Both the position numbers and the translations under genes were made by a program. 10,290 nt of DNA from Acidimicrobiia bacterium. Lineage in GTDB: Bacteria; Actinomycetota; Acidimicrobiia; Spongiisociales; SHLN01. This document shows, in pieces, positions 1 to 5,892 of the stretch (the stretch's first letter is position 1; each line of letters begins with the position of its first letter). Under the pieces are notes generated by a model that was not told where the DNA came from, searched no databases, and saw only the letters and a list, made by a program, of their open reading frames with translations. The stretch lies in NCBI GenBank assembly GCA_030624805.1, contig JAUXJL010000046.1, positions 1 to 10,290 of the forward strand. The letters run 5' to 3'.

Positions 1-766
1 GCGCTCGTGAATTCTCGACCGCTGCGACGAGGGCTTCCTTGAGGGCGCGGCTCACATCGAGGTCTGCGGTCAGGACGACGCTCCATCCCGGCTCAGGATT
101 GACCTCTTCGGCGAACTGCCAGACGGTTCGGTCGGCGCTCACGGTAAAGACCTCAGCCCCCTCGGTGCCCCGCAGGACGTTGTCGTATTGCCGCTCGACG
201 CCGGAACGGCCGAACACCTCGTCGGTTCTCACACGGTCGCCGTATCGCTCGATATCGGCCCCGGTCGCCTTGCCGATGTAGCCAATGATGTGGGCCGCCA
301 ACGATTCGTAGGGATAGACCCGGACTGGAATAATCGCGACCTCGACCCCTGGGTAATCTTCCTGGTATTCCTGGACCTCAAACGCAACGGCATCGCTGAT
401 GTCGCGGGCCAGGGTGACGACAGTTCCGGGCCGGGCCGAACTGATCGGGTTACGGATCTCGGCCTGGTCGACACCGAGCAGGACTGCCAAGCGCTGCACG
501 AGCTCCTCCTCCTGATCGGAGTCGACGTTGCCTCGGTCCAGCTGGAGCGTCTGTGACGGCCGACTCCCCGCCAGCACGGTCCCGTTCATGTCTCGAATCT
601 CGCCCCGGGTTGGCTGGTGGTATATGACCTGAATCTGGTTGCTCGACGCCTTGGCGACGTTCTCTTCGACGGCCGCCACCTGCAAGAACCACAGTCGGAC
701 ACCCAACACCGTGAACAAAGCAAGAAATGAGAGTCCGAGGGTGGCGAGACGCCACGGGTTGATCAT
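1..766 (-). CDS. mrdA: Penicillin-binding protein 2 (elongation transpeptidase), N-terminal part, cut by the left window edge
   Basis: Class B penicillin-binding protein that cross-links peptidoglycan during side-wall elongation, working with MreB/MreC/MreD and a RodA-type glycosyltransferase. Only the first 255 codons are present. Residues about 8-30 form the single membrane anchor. Residues 54-66 carry the class B pedestal motif RGEIRDMNGTVLA. Residues 159-168 read HIIGYIGKAT, and residues 186-200 (GRSGIERQYDNVLRG) match the conserved entry to the transpeptidase region in PBP2/PBP3. The frame is still open at position 2, inside a segment resembling the LTxDLDxQ motif (LTADLD, residues 232-237). 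The catalytic SxxK, SxN and KTG motifs lie outside the window. The ATG at 766-764 overlaps the mreD stop as ATGA, which implies translational coupling. The gene symbol follows from position after mreBCD; pbp2 or pbpA would be equally valid names. Confidence 0.93.
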   Translation of the reverse strand, partial: MINPWRLATLGLSFLALFTVLGVRLWFLQVAAVEENVAKASSNQIQVIYHQPTRGEIRDMNGTVLAGSRPSQTLQLDRGNVDSDQEEELVQRLAVLLGVDQAEIRNPISSARPGTVVTLARDISDAVAFEVQEYQEDYPGVEVAIIPVRVYPYESLAAHIIGYIGKATGADIERYGDRVRTDEVFGRSGVERQYDNVLRGTEGAEVFTVSADRTVWQFAEEVNPEPGWSVVLTADLDVSRALKEALVAAVENSRA

Positions 767-1272
767 GCCCACACCCCCGCCGCCGGGTCCTTCTGCATCA
801 GACGAGCCATCAAAGGAAGGATCAGCGCGGCCAGGAGCAGGTTGTACACGGCGGCCAGCAGCACCTTCTTGAACGCGTTCACATCGGAAAATACCTGTTG
901 ACCGAAGAGAGTACCCAGGATCGCGTATAACAACTCACCAGCAATCGTGAGCGCGAATATGGAGGCGAGGGTCAGAAAGGGGTTGCCCTCCACTCGATAT
1001 CGGATACGAACCGTGACGTATCCGGCAACAGTCAGCACGAGCGCCCAGACGCCGAGGAGCGTGTTTCCAAGCAGGTCGGTGAGCAGGCCGGTGCTGAAGC
1101 CCAACAGCATGGCCGCCTCCTCCGATAGCTGATAGGAGGCGGCAACCACGACGAGCAAGACGAAGTCGGGAGCCACACCAAACGGATCCACATAGCGGTC
1201 AAAAACGGTGGTTTGCAGGATTACCGCCACCACCCCGACCAACAACCCGATATTGAGATTGCGGAACCTCAT
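763..1272 (-). CDS. mreD: Rod shape-determining membrane protein MreD
   Basis: Integral membrane component of the elongasome, which links MreB/MreC to the wall synthases. The 169-residue product is a usual MreD length. It is very hydrophobic, with about five predicted membrane segments: residues about 7-24, 36-52, 55-90 (probably two), 103-122 and 137-156. It carries the typical N-terminal pattern of a short basic head (MRFRNLN), a first helix, then an Asp-Pro loop (FDRYVDPFGVAPDFVLL). MreD is poorly conserved in sequence, so the call rests on topology, length and position between mreC and PBP2. The start ATG (1272-1270) overlaps the mreC stop as ATGA, and the gene's own stop overlaps the PBP2 start in the same way. 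All three are therefore probably translated from one message. Confidence 0.9.
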   Translation of the reverse strand: MRFRNLNIGLLVGVVAVILQTTVFDRYVDPFGVAPDFVLLVVVAASYQLSEEAAMLLGFSTGLLTDLLGNTLLGVWALVLTVAGYVTVRIRYRVEGNPFLTLASIFALTIAGELLYAILGTLFGQQVFSDVNAFKKVLLAAVYNLLLAALILPLMARLMQKDPAAGVWA

Positions 1273-2159
1273 GGCGTCGGCACGCTCTCGTCTGCCGGGT
1301 CTACCTCGGCAGGCTCCTCCTCGCCCTGGTCGGCGTCTGGGAGGAAGAAGATAACTCGCACGAAGTCGAGGCGCTCGAAGTCGACGGCAGGATCGATTGT
1401 GGTCTGAATTCCGGCGCCGGCCGCCGGCTCAGCCGAGCGAGCCACAGTACCCACCACGAGGCCCGCCGGGTATCGGTTCGGGAACGTCACCACAACTTCG
1501 CCGGCCGCTACCGGGCCATCCGCTCGCGAGCTCACGAACTTGAGGTCCGACGAACCACGCCCCTCGGCCGTGCCGACGTAGTCGCTCGGCGCCAAACGCA
1601 CTGCCACCGCGTGGTCCGGATCAATGAGCAGCTTGACGGTTGAGCTCTGTGAGGTGACCGTTTCGATATGGCCAACCAGGCCTTGCAGGTTCACAACGGG
1701 TTGGCCGATTGCGATGCCCTCATCGGCACCCTTGTCGAGAACGATCGATAGATCAAAATTCGAGCTGCCACCGGCCTGGACGCGGGCCACCGTGCTTCGG
1801 GAAAGCAACTCGCCCGGCAGCTCGAGCTGCAGCAGCTCACGCAGCACTTCGTTCTCGGATCGGATGCTCTCGGTCTCCACGAGAATACGGTTGGCGTCTT
1901 CGAGCTGTTCTCGGAGCCGATCGTTCTCAGAACGCAAACCCGCCAGGTTCACAAGGCCATCCACGGCATCAGCCACCGGGCGCACGACGGCCGTAACCGC
2001 CGACTGGACAGGGTCAAACAAAGTGCGGGCACCGTCGCGGAGCGTGCCGATCACGCCGCCACCTTCGGTGCGGATGTCGAATGTCATCAAGAGAAACGAG
2101 AGCGTGATCAGCGAGATGAACAGAGCGGTGGAGCGAGCGAAACGCTGATTGGTGAGCAC
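1269..2159 (-). CDS. mreC: Cell shape-determining protein MreC
   Basis: Extracytoplasmic scaffold of the elongasome that contacts PBP2 and MreD. From the GTG at 2159 the product has 296 residues. A short basic head is followed by one membrane helix (about residues 11-27). A coiled coil rich in Glu/Arg/Leu covers about residues 72-115 (LRSENDRLREQLEDANRIL). Two beta-rich MreC core repeats follow, including GADEGIAIGQPVVNLQGLVG and LLIDPDHAVAVR. The tail (about 270-296) is acidic and Pro-rich, as in many actinobacterial MreC proteins. The frame is open to an upstream GTG at 2189, giving 306 residues. That codon sits in the loop of a 10-bp hairpin and has no Shine-Dalgarno. The GTG at 2159 is preceded by AAGAG at 4 nt and lies just after the stop of a small upstream ORF, so I prefer it. 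Confidence 0.92.
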   Translation of the reverse strand: MLTNQRFARSTALFISLITLSFLLMTFDIRTEGGGVIGTLRDGARTLFDPVQSAVTAVVRPVADAVDGLVNLAGLRSENDRLREQLEDANRILVETESIRSENEVLRELLQLELPGELLSRSTVARVQAGGSSNFDLSIVLDKGADEGIAIGQPVVNLQGLVGHIETVTSQSSTVKLLIDPDHAVAVRLAPSDYVGTAEGRGSSDLKFVSSRADGPVAAGEVVVTFPNRYPAGLVVGTVARSAEPAAGAGIQTTIDPAVDFERLDFVRVIFFLPDADQGEEEPAEVDPADESVPTP

Positions 2160-2166
2160 GGTGCTC

Positions 2167-2265
2167 TTAGATGTCAGTCCCCCCAGCACAGCTGGGGGGA
2201 AGGTACCGCCGAGCGCCAGCCCGGGGGTAGGGGGGCCGCTCGTCTTCGAGGCGCGTGACTGGCAT
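2167..2265 (-). CDS. Candidate 32-residue small ORF between mreB and mreC
   Basis: An ATG at 2265-2263 lies 10 nt after a perfect GGAGG Shine-Dalgarno that touches the mreB stop codon (TAGGAGG). The frame runs 32 codons to a TAA at 2169-2167, ending 7 nt before the preferred mreC GTG. The predicted peptide begins MPVTRLEDERPPYPRAG and is rich in Arg and Pro, with no membrane segment or motif I recognise. Its last third is encoded by the arm of the 2178-2200 hairpin. The strong ribosome site and the stop placed just before mreC suggest a coupling leader that keeps ribosomes moving from mreB into mreC. The peptide itself may have no function. A chance ORF in a GC-rich spacer is also quite possible. 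Confidence 0.27.
   Translation of the reverse strand: MPVTRLEDERPPYPRAGARRYLPPSCAGGTDI
2178..2200 (-). promoter_or_regulatory. Perfect 10-bp hairpin in the mreB-mreC spacer
   Basis: On the minus strand TCCCCCCAGC (read from 2200) pairs perfectly with GCTGGGGGGA (ending at 2178) around a 3-nt loop TGT. No U-tract follows in the transcription direction, so this is not a classical intrinsic terminator. It lies between mreB and the preferred mreC start. It could be a partial attenuator, an RNA-processing barrier or an mRNA stabiliser that sets the MreB:MreC ratio. Two more C-tracts upstream on the same strand (2235-2230 and 2227-2223) could compete for the G-tract. Confidence 0.5.
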
Positions 2266-2279
2266 TGCTGAGAAGCCTC

Positions 2280-3311
2280 CTACGGGCGGGCAGACGAGAT
2301 CAACACACTTTGCAGCACGTCGAATTCCTCCAGGGTTTGCCCCGAGCCCACAACCACCGAATGAAGCGGCTTGTCGACCGTGATGATGGGCATGCCCGTC
2401 TCGTGCGCCAGCCGCACATCGGTGCCGCGCAGTAACGCTCCGCCGCCGGTAATGACAATGCCGTGCTCCATGATGTCACCAGACAACTCCGGCGGAGTCT
2501 TGTCGAGCGTGAACTTCACGGCGTCGATAATGGCCTGGACCGGCTCCTCAATCGCCTCGCGGATCTCCTGGGAAGCGACAACTACGGTCTTCGGCAGCCC
2601 GGAAATCAGGTCGCGACCGCGCACCTCGGCGGCAGGCTCATCCCGGTACGGGTAGGCCGAACCGATCGCCATCTTGATCTGCTCAGCCGTCCGCTCACCA
2701 AGCATGAGGTTGTATTCTTTCTTCACCCACTGGATGATGGCCTCATCGAGTTCGTCGCCGGCCACCCGGATGCTCTTGGACACCACGATGCCTCCGAGTG
2801 AGATAACGGCAACCTCGGTCGTGCCTCCGCCGATATCAACGATCATCGAGCCGGTTGGCTCGTGGACCGGAAGATTCACACCTATGGCGGCCGCCATCGG
2901 CTCTTCGATCGTGTAGGCCCGGCGGGCACCGGCGTGGTAGGCCGCCTCCTCCACTGCTCGACGCTCGACGCCAGTTATGCCAGATGGCACACAGATGACG
3001 ATCCGGGGACGAGCCCAGCGACGACGGTGCACTTTCTGAATGAAGTAGCGGAGCATCTTCTCGGTAATGTCGAAGTCACTGATCACACCGTCGCGAAGCG
3101 GGCGGATGGCTTGAATGTAGGAAGGGGTGCGGCCGATCATCCGCTTGGCCTCCATGCCGACGGCCAGCGCCCGGTTGGTTTGCGTGTTGATCGCGACAAC
3201 CGACGGCTCGTTCAGGACGATGCCCTGGCCGCGCACGTAGACCAGCGTGTTTGCAGTACCCAGGTCGATTGCCATGTCTCGGCCAGCGAACGAGAAAAGC
3301 GAGTCAGCCAC
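2280..3311 (-). CDS. mreB: Rod shape-determining protein MreB (bacterial actin homologue)
   Basis: ATP-binding actin-like protein that polymerises under the membrane and guides lateral wall synthesis. The 343-residue product matches the usual MreB length. Phosphate-1 motif: DLGTANTLVY (residues 16-25). Phosphate-2 motif: VDIGGGTTEVAVISLGG (158-174). Adenosine motif: ITGGGALLRG (287-296). The segment YHAGARRAYTIEEPMAAAIG (125-144) is also typical. Start choice: GTG at 3311 has AAGGA five nt upstream, whereas an in-frame TTG one codon earlier (3314) is only 2 nt from it, so GTG is preferred. The short N-terminus before DMAIDLG fits membrane-associated MreB. It is the first gene of the shape cluster, behind its own upstream region, and ends in TAGGAGG, which gives a ribosome site to what follows. 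Confidence 0.98.
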   Translation of the reverse strand: MADSLFSFAGRDMAIDLGTANTLVYVRGQGIVLNEPSVVAINTQTNRALAVGMEAKRMIGRTPSYIQAIRPLRDGVISDFDITEKMLRYFIQKVHRRRWARPRIVICVPSGITGVERRAVEEAAYHAGARRAYTIEEPMAAAIGVNLPVHEPTGSMIVDIGGGTTEVAVISLGGIVVSKSIRVAGDELDEAIIQWVKKEYNLMLGERTAEQIKMAIGSAYPYRDEPAAEVRGRDLISGLPKTVVVASQEIREAIEEPVQAIIDAVKFTLDKTPPELSGDIMEHGIVITGGGALLRGTDVRLAHETGMPIITVDKPLHSVVVGSGQTLEEFDVLQSVLISSARP

Positions 3312-3339
3312 CAATTTCCTTGTGTGTCAGCGAGAGTTC

Positions 3340-3345
3340 AGTGTA
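3340..3345 (-). promoter_or_regulatory. Possible -10 box of the mreB promoter
   Basis: On the minus strand TACACT fits the TANNNT -10 pattern. It predicts a start near 3333 and a 5' leader of about 20 nt carrying the AAGGA ribosome site. The hexamer 17 bp upstream (TAGCGC) is a poor -35 match, so this is a weak call based mainly on position. Confidence 0.32.
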
Positions 3346-3370
3346 CCTATGGCACATTTTTCGCGCTATT

Positions 3371-3400
3371 GCGAATTCGCGACCTCAGACCTCGTCGAGG
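3371..3400. promoter_or_regulatory. Two palindromes between divergent mreB and the DUF2867 gene
   Basis: GCGAATTCGC (3371-3380) is a perfect 10-bp palindrome. CCTCG-T-CGAGG (3390-3400) is a perfect 11-bp palindrome with one central base. Both lie upstream of the putative mreB -10 box and of the plus-strand gene start, where an operator could act on either gene. Short palindromes occur by chance in GC-rich DNA, and I do not recognise either as the site of a known regulator. Confidence 0.25.
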
Positions 3401-3405
3401 CCCGT

Positions 3406-3411
3406 TACCGT
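3406..3411 (+). promoter_or_regulatory. Possible -10 box of a near-leaderless promoter for the DUF2867 gene
   Basis: TACCGT fits TANNNT. It ends 7 nt before an in-frame TTG (3419) and 10 nt before the ATG (3422). No Shine-Dalgarno is seen before the start, which is consistent with leaderless or near-leaderless expression. The same hexamer precedes the sirtuin gene. Confidence 0.25.
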
Positions 3412-3421
3412 GACCCCCTTG

Positions 3422-4015
3422 ATGAGGAATCGCGTCTCAATTGACGAGCATCGGGCATTGCCATGGCGTGTCCATGAGCTGGCACATGACTTCGAGATCG
3501 AAGACGTGTGGCGTTTTCCGGTGGTCCTTTACCCCGAACACGACCTCACTACCTTCCGCCATGAAATGACCGCCGGCATGACCACCATGAGCCGCCTCAA
3601 TCCGGCGCAGCTACTGCTATCGCTCCGGCTCGGGATTGGCCGACTGCTGGGGTGGGACCAGAAACGAGAGGGCCAGGGGCGTCTGCTGTGGACCCGGTAC
3701 GCGGCCGACGAGCACCTCTCCGGCGGAGAAGCCGTTGTGCCAGGCCGCGACTTCACCGAGGTGTACGACCTGGAGAACGAATATCTCAGCGAGATCGAGA
3801 ACCGAACTGTTCAGGCGGCGCTTCATCTCGGCCGGGTCCCGACCGACCGGGAAACGTTCGCCGTCCACCTCGCCATTTACGTAAGACCCAAAGGCTGGTT
3901 CGGCCGGCTCTACATGGGTTTCATCAGGCCGTTTCGACTCTTGATCGTGTACCCCGCCCTCCTCCGAGCGGCCCAGCGGCGCTGGAGTGAATACCTCGCC
4001 GGGGAGGCCACCTAG
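3422..4015 (+). CDS. DUF2867 family protein of unknown function
   Basis: A 197-residue protein that I assign to the DUF2867 family (SRPBCC-like fold) from remembered sequence patterns. The N-terminal segment (residues 12-32) reads ALPWRVHELAHDFEIEDVW. A middle segment contains LGIGRLLGWD (70-79). The C-terminal half contains SEIENRTVQAALHLG (123-137), then VRPKGWFGRLYMGFIRPFR (154-172) and LIVYPALLR, the family's most typical stretch. No signal peptide or clear membrane helix is present, although residues about 158-183 are hydrophobic and could contact a membrane or bind a ligand. The function is unknown. The frame continues upstream of the ATG into mreB antisense sequence, so 3422 (or TTG 3419) is the sensible start. 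It is divergent from mreB and 89 bp ahead of the sirtuin gene on the same strand. Confidence 0.8.
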   Translation: MRNRVSIDEHRALPWRVHELAHDFEIEDVWRFPVVLYPEHDLTTFRHEMTAGMTTMSRLNPAQLLLSLRLGIGRLLGWDQKREGQGRLLWTRYAADEHLSGGEAVVPGRDFTEVYDLENEYLSEIENRTVQAALHLGRVPTDRETFAVHLAIYVRPKGWFGRLYMGFIRPFRLLIVYPALLRAAQRRWSEYLAGEAT

Positions 4016-4092
4016 CCGAGCGCGAAACCTTCCCGGATTCGCTGGAGTGGATCGGCTCGAGGTGTGGGGGGAAGGAAGGGAAGGAACCTGGC

Positions 4093-4098
4093 TACCGT
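4093..4098 (+). promoter_or_regulatory. Possible leaderless -10 box for the sirtuin gene
   Basis: TACCGT (TANNNT) ends 6 nt before the ATG at 4105, so transcription would begin at or next to the start codon. No Shine-Dalgarno lies within 15 nt of the ATG; the nearest purine run (AAGGAA, 4081-4086) is about 18 nt away. Both points favour leaderless mRNA, which is common in Actinomycetota. Confidence 0.38.
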
Positions 4099-4104
4099 TC
4101 CCGC

Positions 4105-4854
4105 ATGACCGACCTCGATGTTGCAATTGATCTGCTAGTTGACAAGGAGCGCCTGCTGGTGTTCACCGGTGCCGGAGTGTCAACCGAGTCGGGGATCCCG
4201 GATTTCCGGGGTCCGAACGGGGTGTGGACGAAGGTGGATCCATCGGAGTTCACGTTCGATAAGTACGTCACCCGTCCCGAAACCCGCCGCCGATCGTGGC
4301 AAATGCGGACAGACTCGGGGATCTTCGAGGCCAAGCCGAATGCGGCCCACCGGGCGCTCGTTGACCTATGGGTAGCTGGATTACTCGTGGGCGTGGTGAC
4401 TCAGAACATCGACGGCCTCCACCAGGCTGCCGGACTCCCGGACGACGTCGTGGTAGAGCTTCACGGCAACGTCCGGGCCGTCGAATGCCTCGAATGTGAC
4501 GCATCCTGGCCAACCGGGCAGGTGGTGAAGCGAGTCGAAGCCGGGGAATCTGATCCTCACTGCCCGGACTGCGGCGGGATCATCAAGGTGTCGGTAATCT
4601 CTTTCGGCCAGGCGATGCCGCAGCAAGAAGTCGAGAAGGCCAGCCGCCTGGCACGTGGATGCGACGCCATCATCTCCATCGGCTCAACCCTGTCGGTGTA
4701 TCCGGCCGCTTACGTGCCGATCGAGGCACAGGAAGCTGGTGCCGCCTACTTGATCATCAACCAGGGCCCAACCGAGCAAGACCATCTGGCCGATGTTGTC
4801 TTAGAAGGGGCGGCCGGCGAAGTGTTGCCGACAATCGTCGTTGGCTTGACGTAA
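4105..4854 (+). CDS. cobB: Sir2-family NAD-dependent protein deacylase (sirtuin)
   Basis: Removes acyl groups from lysines in cytoplasmic proteins, consuming NAD+ and releasing nicotinamide and O-acyl-ADP-ribose. The 249-residue product has a normal bacterial sirtuin length. NAD-binding motifs: GAGVSTESGIPDFRGPNGVW (residues 22-41) and TQNIDGLHQAAG (99-110). Catalytic His120 lies in HGN. Four zinc ligands form two pairs: C128/C131 (CLEC) and C153/C156 (CPDC). The substrate loop reads SFGQAMP (166-172), where many sirtuins have FGExLP. GSTLSVYPAA (193-202) and NQGPTEQD (219-226) complete the Rossmann part. I see no obvious Tyr/Arg desuccinylase pair, so acyl preference cannot be stated. A GNAT acetyltransferase gene lies tail-to-tail only 93 bp away. 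The symbol follows the general bacterial usage. Confidence 0.95.
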   Translation: MTDLDVAIDLLVDKERLLVFTGAGVSTESGIPDFRGPNGVWTKVDPSEFTFDKYVTRPETRRRSWQMRTDSGIFEAKPNAAHRALVDLWVAGLLVGVVTQNIDGLHQAAGLPDDVVVELHGNVRAVECLECDASWPTGQVVKRVEAGESDPHCPDCGGIIKVSVISFGQAMPQQEVEKASRLARGCDAIISIGSTLSVYPAAYVPIEAQEAGAAYLIINQGPTEQDHLADVVLEGAAGEVLPTIVVGLT

Positions 4855-4947
4855 GTCCATTCCGCCGGATGGCATGGTGCTGTCACTCGTCTGAGGCCGG
4901 GACATCAAAGCCTCGAACGCCATGAAGCCGACCCACCACCAACGCCA

Positions 4948-5454
4948 CTACAGCGCTCTCTGATACCGCACGGCCGGGATGTCGACGCCCAGGCACATCT
5001 CCGTGACCTTGCCGTCGGCCGCCCAACCGGCCTGTTCGTAGAAGGCACGGGCGTTGGTGTTGTCGGTCATGACCCACAAGGACGCGGTGGTGAAACCCGA
5101 CCTCCGGAGGTCTTCGGACACTGCCTCCAAGAGTTGAGAGCCCCAGCCCTGTCGGTAGCGCGAGGGGTCGAGGTACATGGCATACAACTCTCCAACCTCG
5201 TTGAGATCCTTGTCGCCCGACGGACCGGTATGGGCGAACCCAACGACCTCCTCGCCATCGACGGCCACAAGTATCGAACGTTGCGAGCTGTCGGTGCTCA
5301 ACCAGCCCTGCCACTGTTCTGTGCGCCGTTCCCGCTCGGCGCTCATCCCGTCGAGAAATTCGGCTGGGAGCAGATCGGCATAGGCCGCCTGCCACGAGGT
5401 AATGTGAATATCGGCCAGCCGGGCGGCATCCAGGGACGTCGCCTGCCGAATCAT
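4948..5454 (-). CDS. GNAT family N-acetyltransferase
   Basis: Transfers an acetyl group from acetyl-CoA to an unknown amine substrate. The 168-residue product shows the GNAT order. The N-terminal strand and helices read MIRQATSLDAARLADIHITS, followed by WQAAYADLLP, typical of a common actinobacterial GNAT subgroup. Core strands include ILVAVDGEEVVGFAHTG (61-77) and GELYAMYLDPSRYRQGWGSQ (88-107), which contains the acetyl-CoA pyrophosphate loop RQGWGS. Motif B appears as LWVMTDNTNARAFYEQAGW (126-144). The frame is open through ndk in another phase, but the ATG at 5454, just after ndk, gives a protein that begins correctly for the family. A recognisable Shine-Dalgarno is weak. It is the last gene of the valS-folC-ndk run, 16 bp after ndk, and converges on the sirtuin gene. 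A link to that deacylase is possible but unproven. Confidence 0.88.
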   Translation of the reverse strand: MIRQATSLDAARLADIHITSWQAAYADLLPAEFLDGMSAERERRTEQWQGWLSTDSSQRSILVAVDGEEVVGFAHTGPSGDKDLNEVGELYAMYLDPSRYRQGWGSQLLEAVSEDLRRSGFTTASLWVMTDNTNARAFYEQAGWAADGKVTEMCLGVDIPAVRYQRAL

Positions 5455-5470
5455 GTCGTGCGAGACATCT

Positions 5471-5890
5471 CTAGGCCCGACGCTGCTGATGGAAGAAGAT
5501 ATCAAGCTCGCGTTCGGCACTGTCGGTGGAATCCGACCCATGCACGATGTTCTCGGTGATGATGAGGCCAAAGTCTCCTCGGATGGTGCCGGGTGGAGCC
5601 TCAGCCGGGTTGGTTGGGCCCATAAGGGTCCTGGCGACCGAGACAGCCGACTCGCCCGACCACCAAGTAGCCACCACGGGACCACCCGTGATGAACTCGA
5701 CCAACTCACCAAAGAAGGGTTTGTCCACGTGTTCGGCATAATGCCGGCCGGCGGTGTCTTCCGAGATCACCAATTGGCGAACGTGCTCGAGTCTCAGTCC
5801 CTTACGCTCCATCCGGGCAATGACCTCGCCAACCAGGCCCCGTCTCACTCCATCAGGTTTGACCATCACGAAGGTGTCTTCCACCGCCAC
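5471..5890 (-). CDS. ndk: Nucleoside diphosphate kinase
   Basis: Transfers the gamma phosphate of ATP to nucleoside diphosphates through a phosphohistidine intermediate, balancing NTP and dNTP pools. The 139-residue length is standard. All expected active-site residues are visible: K11 (MVKPDGV), Y51, R87, T93 (MGPTNP), R104 (PGTIRGDFG), N114 and the phosphorylated H117 in ENIVHGSDSTDSAE. The start is GTG at 5890, with AGGAG 6 nt upstream overlapping the end of folC. Only 2 bp separate the two genes, so they are almost certainly co-translated. WWSGESAVSVAR replaces the more usual W-E-G-E-N-A-V region, a mild variation away from the catalytic residues. Confidence 0.98.
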   Translation of the reverse strand: MAVEDTFVMVKPDGVRRGLVGEVIARMERKGLRLEHVRQLVISEDTAGRHYAEHVDKPFFGELVEFITGGPVVATWWSGESAVSVARTLMGPTNPAEAPPGTIRGDFGLIITENIVHGSDSTDSAERELDIFFHQQRRA

Positions 5891-5892
5891 TG

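Noticed and set aside
3251..3421. N-terminal extension of the DUF2867 frame into mreB antisense sequence
   Set aside because: The extension overlaps the mreB N-terminus on the opposite strand and does not look like family sequence, which begins only after 3422.
4893..4914. GAGGC / GCCTC inverted repeat between the convergent sirtuin and GNAT genes
   Set aside because: The 5-bp stem with a 12-nt loop and no T-run is too weak to call a terminator.
4883..5395. A 170-codon minus-strand frame overlapping the GNAT gene
   Set aside because: It overlaps the GNAT frame, which has the proper acetyl-CoA motifs. The alternative translation is Arg/Gly-rich and unrecognisable.
5455..5739. N-terminal extension of the GNAT frame through ndk
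   Set aside because: The extra residues lie antiphase to all of the ndk C-terminal half and resemble no domain. The ATG at 5454 gives a normal GNAT start and a normal intergenic gap.
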